The translations under genes were made by a program, and so were the position numbers. From the NCBI GenBank assembly GCA_002733915.1, contig NVXN01000005.1, forward strand, positions 116,109 through 128,941: a stretch of DNA of 12,833 nt, given 5' to 3'. Below are positions 1 to 6,079 of this stretch, in pieces. Positions within the stretch are counted from its first letter, which is position 1. Each line of letters starts with the position of its first letter. Origin of the DNA: Aequorivita sp. (lineage in GTDB: Bacteria > Bacteroidota > Bacteroidia > Flavobacteriales > Flavobacteriaceae). The notes under the pieces were generated by a model, which searched no databases, had not been told where the DNA came from, and worked only from the letters and a program-made list of their open reading frames with translations.

Positions 1-105
1 GGTAAAGCAAAACTTATTGACACTGCAGGACGTATTGACAAATTCAAGAACAAGTACGACAAGTTCAAAAAACCTGCAGCAAAAGAAGCTAAAACTGAAG
101 AATAG
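1..105 (+). CDS. rpmE2: 50S ribosomal protein L31 type B, C-terminal end (partial)
   Basis: The first 34 codons in frame 1 are open from the left edge and end at a TAG at 103-105. The peptide contains KLIDTAGRIDKFKNKY, which matches what I recall of the C-terminal part of type B L31 in Flavobacteriia, followed by a Lys/Ala/Glu-rich tail (KKPAAKEAKTEE). L31 binds the large ribosomal subunit near the central protuberance; type B forms lack the zinc-binding cysteines. The start and most of the protein lie outside the window, so the absence of cysteines upstream cannot be checked. A strong terminator follows 24 bases after the stop, so this gene ends its transcript. Identification is from remembered family sequence; the match is good. 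Confidence 0.85.
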   Translation, partial: GKAKLIDTAGRIDKFKNKYDKFKKPAAKEAKTEE

Positions 106-129
106 TCTTCACTTTTTAGTAAAACATAT

Positions 130-160
130 AAAAGCCTTCGAGAAATCGAGGGCTTTTTTT
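130..160 (+). terminator. Rho-independent terminator after rpmE2
   Basis: A 12-bp stem (130-141 with 146-157, one G-U pair) closes a GAAA tetraloop at 142-145 and runs into a tract of seven T at 154-160. It sits 24 bases after the L31 stop codon. The AAAAGCC/GGCTTTT base of the stem with a GNRA loop is a classic strong intrinsic terminator. The promoter box of the next gene starts three bases after it. Confidence 0.9.
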
Positions 161-162
161 AT

Positions 163-170
163 TAGCTTTG
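163..170 (+). promoter_or_regulatory. Probable -7 box (TAGCTTTG) for the GlmU-like gene
   Basis: TAGCTTTG fits the Bacteroidetes -7 consensus TAnnTTTG exactly and lies 25 bases before the ATG at 195. The expected transcript start would be near 176-178, giving a leader of about 18 bases. No good -33 TTTG is visible; that position would fall inside the terminator stem at about 137-145. The call rests on the -7 box and its placement. Confidence 0.5.
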
Positions 171-194
171 AATATAAATTTAGAAGTCCTAAAA

Positions 195-1370
195 ATGAAT
201 TACATTCTCTTTGACAGCAACGTCCGCAACCAGCTTTTGCCTTTCACATTTACCCGCCCTGTGGCGGATATTCGCATCGGTATTTTAACCATCCGCGAAA
301 AATGGGAACACCTTTTAGGGTTCACCACCACTACAATTACTGAAGACTACCTTTCGGAAAAATATCCTTTTTTGGAGCTCGATAAGAATATCTTTATAAA
401 CGCTTCCTTTCTTCCTTCGGAGAATTTGGTGAATATTATAAAAGGTTTGGTAGAAAACCAGGCGGTATTTTTTGATGATGAACCAATTGCTTTTTTTACA
501 ACCGAAGGACAGGAAGTAGATTTTGAAACTTTTGATATAATCCAATATACCCACGATGATGTTATAAGGATTGAGAACACTTGGGATATTTTTTCAAAAA
601 ATGGGGAAGCGATAAAGCGTGATTTCACAATGCTTACCAAAGGCCGCAAGTCGCAGCCTATTCCCGAAGCCGTTTGGGCGAGCAATCCTGAGAATATTTT
701 TATTGAAGAAGGGGCCAAATTACCACTTTGTTCATTAAATGCTTCTGAAGGCCCCATTTATATTGGAAAAAATGCCGAAATTATGGAGGCATGTGCTGTT
801 CGTGGTCCATTTGCACTTTGTGAGCATTCAACTTTAAAAATGGGCGCAAAAATTTATAGCAATACTACTATTGGTCCACACAGCAAGGTTGGGGGTGAAG
901 TGAATAATTGTGTGATTTTTGGATATTCAAACAAAGGCCACGATGGCTTTTTGGGGAATTCCGTTTTGGGCGAGTGGTGCAATCTGGGAGCCGATACCAA
1001 CAATTCCAACCTAAAGAATAATTATGCAGAAGTTCGGTTATGGAGTTATGAAACCGAAGGTTTTGCAAGAACCGGATTGCAATTCTGTGGACTAATGATG
1101 GGCGACCACAGCAAATGTGGTATTAATACCATGTTCAACACTGGAACCGTGGTTGGAGTGAGCGCCAATATTTTCGGAAGCGGTTTTCCACGAAATTTTG
1201 TTCCCAGCTTCAGTTGGGGCGGAAGCGGGGGTTTTACAACTTATAAAACAGACAAGGCTTTTGAAGTTGCAACAGTAGTTATGAGCCGAAGAAATATTGA
1301 GTTTTCAGAAGTGGACGCCAAGATTTTGGAACATGTTTTTGAGGAAACCGCTAAGTGGCGAAAAGCTTAA
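195..1370 (+). CDS. GlmU-like sugar nucleotidyltransferase/acyltransferase (Bacteroidetes-type alternative GlmU)
   Basis: This 391-residue protein probably joins a nucleotidyltransferase-like N-terminal half to a left-handed beta-helix acyltransferase C-terminal half. It would act in UDP-N-acetylglucosamine or related sugar-nucleotide synthesis in the cytoplasm. The N-terminus has the pattern RPVADIRIGILTIREKW (residues 21-37), typical of the Bacteroidetes GlmU family. Residues about 187-330 show hexapeptide-like repeats (IYIGKNAEI, TTIGPHSKV) and GHDGFLGNSVLGEWCNLGADT (248-268 region), which parallels the SHDGxLGNSxxG...NLGAGT segment of GlmU acetyltransferases. I start at ATG 195 rather than at an in-frame TTG at 168, because the conserved MNYILFD start is there and the TTG lies inside the promoter box. 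It converges on the next gene and the two stops overlap by four bases. Whether both activities are present cannot be told from sequence alone. Confidence 0.85.
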   Translation: MNYILFDSNVRNQLLPFTFTRPVADIRIGILTIREKWEHLLGFTTTTITEDYLSEKYPFLELDKNIFINASFLPSENLVNIIKGLVENQAVFFDDEPIAFFTTEGQEVDFETFDIIQYTHDDVIRIENTWDIFSKNGEAIKRDFTMLTKGRKSQPIPEAVWASNPENIFIEEGAKLPLCSLNASEGPIYIGKNAEIMEACAVRGPFALCEHSTLKMGAKIYSNTTIGPHSKVGGEVNNCVIFGYSNKGHDGFLGNSVLGEWCNLGADTNNSNLKNNYAEVRLWSYETEGFARTGLQFCGLMMGDHSKCGINTMFNTGTVVGVSANIFGSGFPRNFVPSFSWGGSGGFTTYKTDKAFEVATVVMSRRNIEFSEVDAKILEHVFEETAKWRKA

Positions 1371-1648
1371 TAAAAAAATAAAAGATAAACCAGGGCTGCA
1401 ACAATCACTATCATAACGCTTCCAAAGACAATGGTTAGCCGTTTTTGTCGCTCTATTTCTTTTTGACGCAGTTTTTGTTTGAATGCCTCAAATTGTTCGG
1501 GGGACATTTTTTTGTAATCGATGATTTTTCCATAGCTACTATTTGAAGGTGTGATGTCCTTTTCAAAGTATTTATCAAGTTTTACAAGTTGCTTTGCATT
1601 ATTGCGAAGCGTTTGTGCCATTGCCAGAGCAGAACCTCCAAATCCCAT
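1367..1648 (-). CDS. Small membrane-anchored protein of unknown function (flavobacterial conserved family)
   Basis: This 93-residue protein starts MGFGGSALAM, carries a charged, probably helical stretch at about 50-71 (MSPEQFEAFKQKLRQKEIERQKR) and ends in one hydrophobic segment (about 72-92) with almost nothing after it. That suggests a C-terminally anchored inner-membrane protein with a cytoplasmic N-terminal part. From memory, proteins with this MGFGGSA start occur widely in Flavobacteriia and are often labelled 'riboflavin synthase subunit beta'; I see no sequence basis for that name and do not use it. It lies 37 bases downstream of the peptide-binding lipoprotein gene on the same strand, so the two may share a transcript. 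Its stop overlaps the GlmU-like stop at TTAA. Function unknown. Confidence 0.75.
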   Translation of the reverse strand: MGFGGSALAMAQTLRNNAKQLVKLDKYFEKDITPSNSSYGKIIDYKKMSPEQFEAFKQKLRQKEIERQKRLTIVFGSVMIVIVAALVYLLFFY

Positions 1649-1685
1649 TTTTTACTTTTTTGAAGTTTAAACTGTAATTTAAAAA

Positions 1686-3320
1686 TTATTTCGACTTTTT
1701 TACGTGTTTCAAAACCAAAAAATTCTGCGGATTAATACCGAGGCCTGAAACTTTCTTGTTTACAAATCGTACGGCCATATCATAAAATAAAGGCACTATT
1801 GGCGCTTCTTCAACAACAATGGAGTCCATTTTGGTGTAAAGGATTTTCCGTTCACCTATTTCTGAAATTGTTAGCGATTTTTCATAAATACTGTCAAAAG
1901 TTGCATTTCTGAAGTGCATATAGTTTGGTCCATCTGGCGCAAAGTTGGGACTGTAAAATAGCGATAGATAATTTTCAGCATCAGGATAATCTGCAATCCA
2001 GCTGGCGCGAAAAATATCAAGTTCGCCACTACTTTTCATCTGCCGAAGCGTGGAAGGCGGCATCACGTCTATTGTCACGGCAATCCTGAGTTTTTCGAGT
2101 TCGCGCTGCACATATTCGCACAGATCTAGATATTGACTGTTGGTGCCAATGGTTATTTCGGGTTTTGCATCGCCAGTTTCAGTTTTGTACTGTTCAATTA
2201 ATTCCTTCGCTTTTTCCGGCTGATAGGTATACCCGTCAATTTCAGCATAACCAGGCAATCCTTTTGGAATAAAGCCGTGAGTGGCTGGAATGCCCATTCC
2301 GTTACGAAGGTAGGTAACCATTTTTTCACGATCAAAACCATAATTTATTGCCTGCCGCAATGTTTTGCTCTGTATTTCAGTAGTATTTGTACCGAGAAAA
2401 AAACCGAGGTATTCCGTATTTAAATACGGTCCCGTAATCATATATGCCAAATCCTCATATTTTGGCTGAAGTTTTCCGCGTGTAGTTAAGAGCTCATCTT
2501 TGTAACTGCTGTCCAAACCTGAGATAAAATCGAGTTTTCCTTGTGCGAATTGCAAAAACTCACTCTGTTTATCGGGTAAAAAAGTAATTGAAACGGCATC
2601 CAAATAGGGAAGTTTGTTTCCGTTTTTATCCCTTTCAAAATAAAGTGGATTTTTTCTGAAAACGAGTTTCACGTTTTCTTCCCACATTTTAAACTGAAAC
2701 GGCCCTGTGCCCACAGGATTACTTCGGAATTCATTACCATAAAATTCTACAGCCTCCTTTGGTACAACGGAACAATATCTCATAGTAAGCAATCCTAAAA
2801 ATGCAGGAAAGGGCTGTTTCAGTTGAATTACAAAAGTGGAATCGTTTTCAGCCCAATATTTTTCAACATAATTCATTACCCAACTTCCCGAAGAGGCGAC
2901 CCTTTCATCGGTCAAACGATCAAAACTGTACACAAAATCTGAAGCATTAACCTTTCGTGTATAGCGGGTTGGACTGTGAAGTCCTTCTTGGGCGAACGCT
3001 ATATTTTGATGAAAATATACATCATTACGAAGATTAAAAGTATAGGTGTGTGTAGAATCATTGACTGACCAACTTTTTGCAATGTCCTGAATTATATTTA
3101 AAGAGTCATCTAATTGCACCAAACCATTGTAAAGTTGGTTATCCGGCCAAATGGCCTGCGGATTTCTTGCAAAAGCAGGATCGAGCGTGGGGATGTTTCC
3201 GTGTTCATTATAACGGAAGACGAGGTAGTCATTTTCGGTTTCTTCGTTATTTCCGCAGGAAAGTAAAAAGAAGAGTACGAAATATGTTGAAATTCTTAAG
3301 ATTAGATTTTTCAAAGGCAT
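1686..3320 (-). CDS. Peptide/oligopeptide-binding lipoprotein (SBP family 5, OppA/DppA-like)
   Basis: This 544-residue protein has a lipoprotein signal peptide: hydrophobic residues about 5-20, then the lipobox LLSC with the lipidated Cys at 22, followed by an acidic stretch (GNNEETEND). The body matches extracellular solute-binding protein family 5: IPTLDPA near the start, ASDFVYSFDRLTDE, NPVGTGPFQFKMWEENV, and a late ELDIFRASWIADYPDAENYL segment typical of OppA/DppA. It probably binds peptides or related solutes at the envelope. I start at ATG 3320; an in-frame TTG lies six bases further upstream but MPLKNLILRI makes a better signal peptide. No permease or ATPase gene is next to it, so its transport partner is elsewhere or absent. 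It is divergent from mtaB, with overlapping promoter boxes, and is followed by the small membrane protein gene. Confidence 0.9.
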   Translation of the reverse strand: MPLKNLILRISTYFVLFFLLSCGNNEETENDYLVFRYNEHGNIPTLDPAFARNPQAIWPDNQLYNGLVQLDDSLNIIQDIAKSWSVNDSTHTYTFNLRNDVYFHQNIAFAQEGLHSPTRYTRKVNASDFVYSFDRLTDERVASSGSWVMNYVEKYWAENDSTFVIQLKQPFPAFLGLLTMRYCSVVPKEAVEFYGNEFRSNPVGTGPFQFKMWEENVKLVFRKNPLYFERDKNGNKLPYLDAVSITFLPDKQSEFLQFAQGKLDFISGLDSSYKDELLTTRGKLQPKYEDLAYMITGPYLNTEYLGFFLGTNTTEIQSKTLRQAINYGFDREKMVTYLRNGMGIPATHGFIPKGLPGYAEIDGYTYQPEKAKELIEQYKTETGDAKPEITIGTNSQYLDLCEYVQRELEKLRIAVTIDVMPPSTLRQMKSSGELDIFRASWIADYPDAENYLSLFYSPNFAPDGPNYMHFRNATFDSIYEKSLTISEIGERKILYTKMDSIVVEEAPIVPLFYDMAVRFVNKKVSGLGINPQNFLVLKHVKKSK

Positions 3321-3353
3321 TATCAAGTTTTTTCGGGAACCGATTTAAGTTTG

Positions 3354-3361
3354 TATTTTTG
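3354..3361 (+). promoter_or_regulatory. Probable -7 box (TATTTTTG) for mtaB
   Basis: TATTTTTG matches TAnnTTTG and lies 26 bases before the ATG at 3388, predicting a short leader of about 20 bases. At the expected -33 position there is only a T-run (3328-3333) followed by C rather than TTTG, so the upstream element is weak. Confidence 0.5.
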
Positions 3362-3374
3362 TGCCCTCATTTGC

Positions 3375-3382
3375 CAAAAATA
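3375..3382 (-). promoter_or_regulatory. Probable -7 box (TATTTTTG on minus strand) for the peptide-binding lipoprotein
   Basis: The plus strand reads CAAAAATA, which is TATTTTTG on the minus strand. A minus-strand TTTG at 3401-3398 could be the -33 element, but the spacing of 15 bases is short. The predicted start near 3369 would give a leader of about 49 bases. This box faces the mtaB box at 3354-3361. Confidence 0.45.
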
Positions 3383-3387
3383 CAATA

Positions 3388-4734
3388 ATGAACGCATCAA
3401 AAAAAGTCGCATTTTACACTTTAGGCTGTAAACTCAACTTCAGTGAAACTTCTACCATTGCAAGGAGTTTTGAGGGTGAGGGATTTGACCGTGTTGATTT
3501 TTCTGAAAAGGCCGACATTTATGTTATAAATACTTGTAGCGTTACCGAAAATGCCGATAAACGATTTAAAACTATCGTAAAGCAAGCACAGAAAGTAAAT
3601 CCCGAAGCTTTTGTTGCTGCAGTTGGCTGTTATGCCCAACTGAAGCCACACGAATTGGCAGATGTGGATGGGGTAGATTTGGTTTTGGGCGCCACTGAAA
3701 AGTTTAAACTTACAAGCTATATAATTGACCTTTTATCACGTCCAGAGCGCAGTAAAGGCGCCGGCGAAGTGCATTCCTGTGAAATAGAAGAGGCAGATTT
3801 TTATGTAGGCTCCTATTCCATTGGCGACAGAACCCGTGCTTTCTTAAAGGTTCAGGATGGTTGCGATTATAAATGTACGTACTGTACCATTCCACTGGCA
3901 CGTGGTATTTCGCGAAGTGATACTTTAGAAAACGTTTTAAAAAATGCTTTTGAAATTTCGCAACAAGGAATAAAAGAAATCGTTTTGACCGGCGTGAATA
4001 TTGGTGATTACGGAAAAGGGGAGTTTGGAAACAAAAAGCACGAACACACTTTTCTGGAATTGGTAAAAGCATTGGATGAAGTAGAGGGCATTGAAAGGCT
4101 TCGTATTTCTTCAATTGAACCAAATCTTCTGAAAAACGAAACCATAGATTTTGTTTCAAAATCACGAACCTTTGTGCCGCATTTTCATATTCCACTGCAA
4201 AGCGGAAGCAATGAAATTTTAAAATTGATGCGCCGTCGCTACATGAGTGAACTTTATAGCGAGAGAGTTACAAGAATCAGAGAAGTGATGCCGCACGCAT
4301 GCATAGGTGTGGATGTAATTGTTGGTTTTCCTGGAGAAACGAATGAACGGTTTTTGGAAACCTATCATTTTTTAAACGAACTTGATATTTCATACTTACA
4401 CGTTTTCACATATTCCGAAAGAGATAATACGCCCGCTGCCGAAATGGAAGGCGTAGTGCCCATTAAAGTACGCAACAAACGCAGCAAAATGTTGCGTGGT
4501 CTTTCAGCAAAAAAGAGGAGGGCTTTTTATGAAAGTCAGCTTGGCACAACCCGAACAGTTCTTTTTGAGGGTGAAAACAAAGAGGGTTACATTCACGGTT
4601 TCACCGAAAATTACGTAAAAGTAAAAGCGCCGTGGAATCCGGAATTGGTAAATACTTTACAACAAATTACACTTACTGAAATTGATGAAGATGGCTTGGT
4701 ACGGTTTAAGGTTGATGAAAGAGTTTTGGCTTAA
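3388..4734 (+). CDS. mtaB: tRNA (N6-threonylcarbamoyladenosine-37 C2) methylthiotransferase MtaB
   Basis: MtaB is a radical-SAM enzyme that adds a methylthio group to t6A37 (giving ms2t6A) in tRNAs reading ANN codons. The 448-residue protein has the three domains in order: an N-terminal MTTase domain with cluster cysteines C14 (YTLGCKLN), C50 (INTCSVT) and C81 (AVGCYAQ); a radical-SAM core with C159, C163 and C166 (GCDYKCTYCTIP) plus downstream GVNIGDYG and HIPLQSGSNEIL; and a C-terminal TRAM domain (about 385-448) for RNA binding. YTLGCKLN and the lack of MiaB-type features favour MtaB over MiaB or RimO. An in-frame GTG exists at 3361, but it overlaps the promoter box, and ATG 3388 gives the normal N-terminus. 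The linker at about residues 116-127 (LLSRPERSKGAG) looks unusual. The stop overlaps the convergent GNAT gene by four bases. Confidence 0.95.
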   Translation: MNASKKVAFYTLGCKLNFSETSTIARSFEGEGFDRVDFSEKADIYVINTCSVTENADKRFKTIVKQAQKVNPEAFVAAVGCYAQLKPHELADVDGVDLVLGATEKFKLTSYIIDLLSRPERSKGAGEVHSCEIEEADFYVGSYSIGDRTRAFLKVQDGCDYKCTYCTIPLARGISRSDTLENVLKNAFEISQQGIKEIVLTGVNIGDYGKGEFGNKKHEHTFLELVKALDEVEGIERLRISSIEPNLLKNETIDFVSKSRTFVPHFHIPLQSGSNEILKLMRRRYMSELYSERVTRIREVMPHACIGVDVIVGFPGETNERFLETYHFLNELDISYLHVFTYSERDNTPAAEMEGVVPIKVRNKRSKMLRGLSAKKRRAFYESQLGTTRTVLFEGENKEGYIHGFTENYVKVKAPWNPELVNTLQQITLTEIDEDGLVRFKVDERVLA

Positions 4735-5030
4735 ATATTAATTCCCACAGGTAATAAATCTTTGTACTTTCTGCGATTTTTTCGCATAAATCCTGCAATC
4801 TCGGGACTGGTGGGAACCAAGCTTATACCACGGTTTTTCACTTCCTCAAAAACAGCCTTGATAAATATTTCCCTAAAACCCTGCTCTTCGAGATCTTCGG
4901 GCATTTCATATTTTGTTAGAAAAATTTTTCGGTCCTGCAGCGCATATTCAATGCGGGCCATATTGTCGCCAATTTCGAGCTCGAACTGTCTCAAAAATTC
5001 GTTGTCGGTAATTTCTACATCTTCAATCAT
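4731..5030 (-). CDS. Small GNAT-like N-acetyltransferase (YjdJ/COG2388 type)
   Basis: This 99-residue protein resembles the short GNAT-like family (YjdJ type). In that family a beta-rich N-terminal half leads to the acetyl-CoA binding loop and a helix, then a conserved VxPxxPxxxxxxRxN-like end. Here IARIEYALQDRKIFLTKYEMPEDLEEQGF (about 23-52, with M at 24 in NMARIEY) precedes FIKAVFEEVKNRGISLVPTSPEIAGFMRKNRRKY (about 56-89). The usual Gly-rich Q/RxxGxG/A loop is reduced to EEQGFREIF, so acetyl-CoA binding is uncertain. The substrate is unknown. The start at ATG 5030 is the only good one. The TAA stop overlaps that of mtaB, so no terminator separates them. I found no clear promoter box upstream; a TATCTTGA near 5093-5100 on the minus strand is a poor match. 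Confidence 0.7.
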   Translation of the reverse strand: MIEDVEITDNEFLRQFELEIGDNMARIEYALQDRKIFLTKYEMPEDLEEQGFREIFIKAVFEEVKNRGISLVPTSPEIAGFMRKNRRKYKDLLPVGINI

Positions 5031-5190
5031 TGGGAGTTATTTTAATTTAAAAAGGGATATTTAGAATGCAGTGATATGGAATGTTCATTTTCAAGATACG
5101 GAATAGGGTAACTTAAAGTGTTATTATTATATACGCTACTTTTTGATGTTTGGTTTGTATTCAAAGCAAATTATGACTGAAATTATTCAG

Positions 5191-5223
5191 TTGTAAAGAA
5201 ACAGTTTTATAATTCTATCTTTG
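5191..5223 (+). promoter_or_regulatory. Probable promoter of the alpha/beta hydrolase gene (TTG...TATCTTTG)
   Basis: TATCTTTG at 5216-5223 matches TAnnTTTG. A TTG at 5191-5193 lies 22 bases upstream, within the broad range allowed for the -33 element in Bacteroidetes. The predicted transcript start, about 5229-5231, falls inside the palindrome at 5228-5239. The leader would be about 50 bases. Confidence 0.55.
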
Positions 5224-5227
5224 TACC

Positions 5228-5239
5228 CGTAAATTTACG
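5228..5239. promoter_or_regulatory. Perfect 12-base palindrome (CGTAAATTTACG) at the predicted transcript start
   Basis: CGTAAATTTACG is its own reverse complement and begins four bases after the -7 box of the hydrolase promoter. A dimeric regulator bound here would block initiation, so an operator is possible. It is short and AT-rich in the middle, so chance cannot be excluded, and no regulator gene is adjacent. Confidence 0.25.
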
Positions 5240-5279
5240 AATAATCTTTGGGCTTTGCCATTTTCTTCACAAAAGACTT

Positions 5280-5939
5280 ATGAATTCTGAAAAAACACAT
5301 GTTTACTTTGTTCCAGGTATGGCTGCTGGAAGTGAAATTTTCAGGAATATTAAATTTCCAGAAAATTATGAGATGCATATCTTGGAATGGTTAATTCCCG
5401 AAAAGGGTGAAAGTTTGGAAGCGTATGCCAAAAGAATGGCAAGCCGAGTAAAGGAAAAAGATGCTATCTTGATAGGCGTTTCTTTCGGTGGCGTAGTGGT
5501 ACAGGAAATGAATGATTTTTTAAAATTAAAAAAACTCATAATCATTTCCAGTGTAAAAACCCAGAGTGAGCTACCTCGACGGATGAAGCTCGCAAGTTTG
5601 ACAAAAGCATACAAACTGATCCCGACAAGCTTGGTCTTAAGTACAGACGATTTGACCAAATATTCCATTGGCCCCAAAACCAAAAAGCGTTTGTCGCTAT
5701 ATCAGGAATATTTGCATGTTCGCGACAAGCAATATCTGGATTGGGCGCTCGAAAAAATGATAACTTGGGACAGAAAAGAAAAATTAGAAAATGTAATCCA
5801 TATCCATGGCGAGAAGGATATAGTCTTTCCCATAAAATATATTGATGGCTGTGAAGTTATTAAAGGCGGAACACATATTATGATTTTAAATAAAGGAAGA
5901 GAAATTTCGCAAAAGCTTTTGGAAATAATTGAACAATAA
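5280..5939 (+). CDS. Small alpha/beta hydrolase, substrate unknown
   Basis: This 219-residue protein has the alpha/beta hydrolase layout. An early strand leads to an oxyanion-type turn (VYFVPGMAAG, 8-17), followed by the nucleophile elbow GVSFGG with Ser68, a late acid in HGEKDIVFP (Asp180) and a His in GGTHIM (His199). Those three residues form the likely catalytic triad. Between them, about 95-165, is a helical cap rich in Lys and Leu. No signal peptide or membrane segment is visible, so it should be cytoplasmic. The short length and missing lid elements do not let me name a substrate; an esterase or a thioesterase-like role is possible. The start ATG 5280 follows a good promoter and palindrome. 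It lies upstream of the lytic transglycosylase gene on the same strand, with 140 bases between them that include a hairpin. Confidence 0.85.
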   Translation: MNSEKTHVYFVPGMAAGSEIFRNIKFPENYEMHILEWLIPEKGESLEAYAKRMASRVKEKDAILIGVSFGGVVVQEMNDFLKLKKLIIISSVKTQSELPRRMKLASLTKAYKLIPTSLVLSTDDLTKYSIGPKTKKRLSLYQEYLHVRDKQYLDWALEKMITWDRKEKLENVIHIHGEKDIVFPIKYIDGCEVIKGGTHIMILNKGREISQKLLEIIEQ

Positions 5940-6001
5940 CATTTCCTTTGCCTTTTAAAATTACTGAATTGAGTATCTTTAATGAAATTATGATTATTTG
6001 A

Positions 6002-6064
6002 AATGCCATTTACAACTTTTAAAAAAGAACGGAAGTTGTATATAGAGGCATTCCATCTTTTTTT
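6002..6064 (+). terminator. Two-part hairpin plus T-run between hydrolase and transglycosylase genes (possible terminator or leader structure)
   Basis: An 8-bp inner stem (6011-6018 with 6033-6040, loop of 14) is enclosed by a 6-bp outer stem (6002-6007 with 6047-6052), separated by small internal loops. A run of seven T at 6058-6064 follows after five bases. It begins 62 bases after the hydrolase stop and ends 15 bases before the transglycosylase ATG. It could end the hydrolase transcript, or it could be a folded leader if the second gene is transcribed from further upstream (a poor promoter match, TTTG at 5947-5950 and TATCTTTA at 5974-5981). The gap between stem and T-run makes it a weaker terminator than the others here. 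Confidence 0.4.
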
Positions 6065-6079
6065 AAATATTTTATACAG

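Noticed and set aside
347..757. Minus-strand open frame of 136 codons inside the GlmU-like gene
   Set aside because: A shadow of a clear gene, with Ser/Lys/Phe-rich low-complexity translation and no promoter.
1664..1673. Ten-base palindrome AGTTTAAACT just upstream of the small membrane protein gene
   Set aside because: Short and AT-rich, with no promoter box next to it; likely chance.
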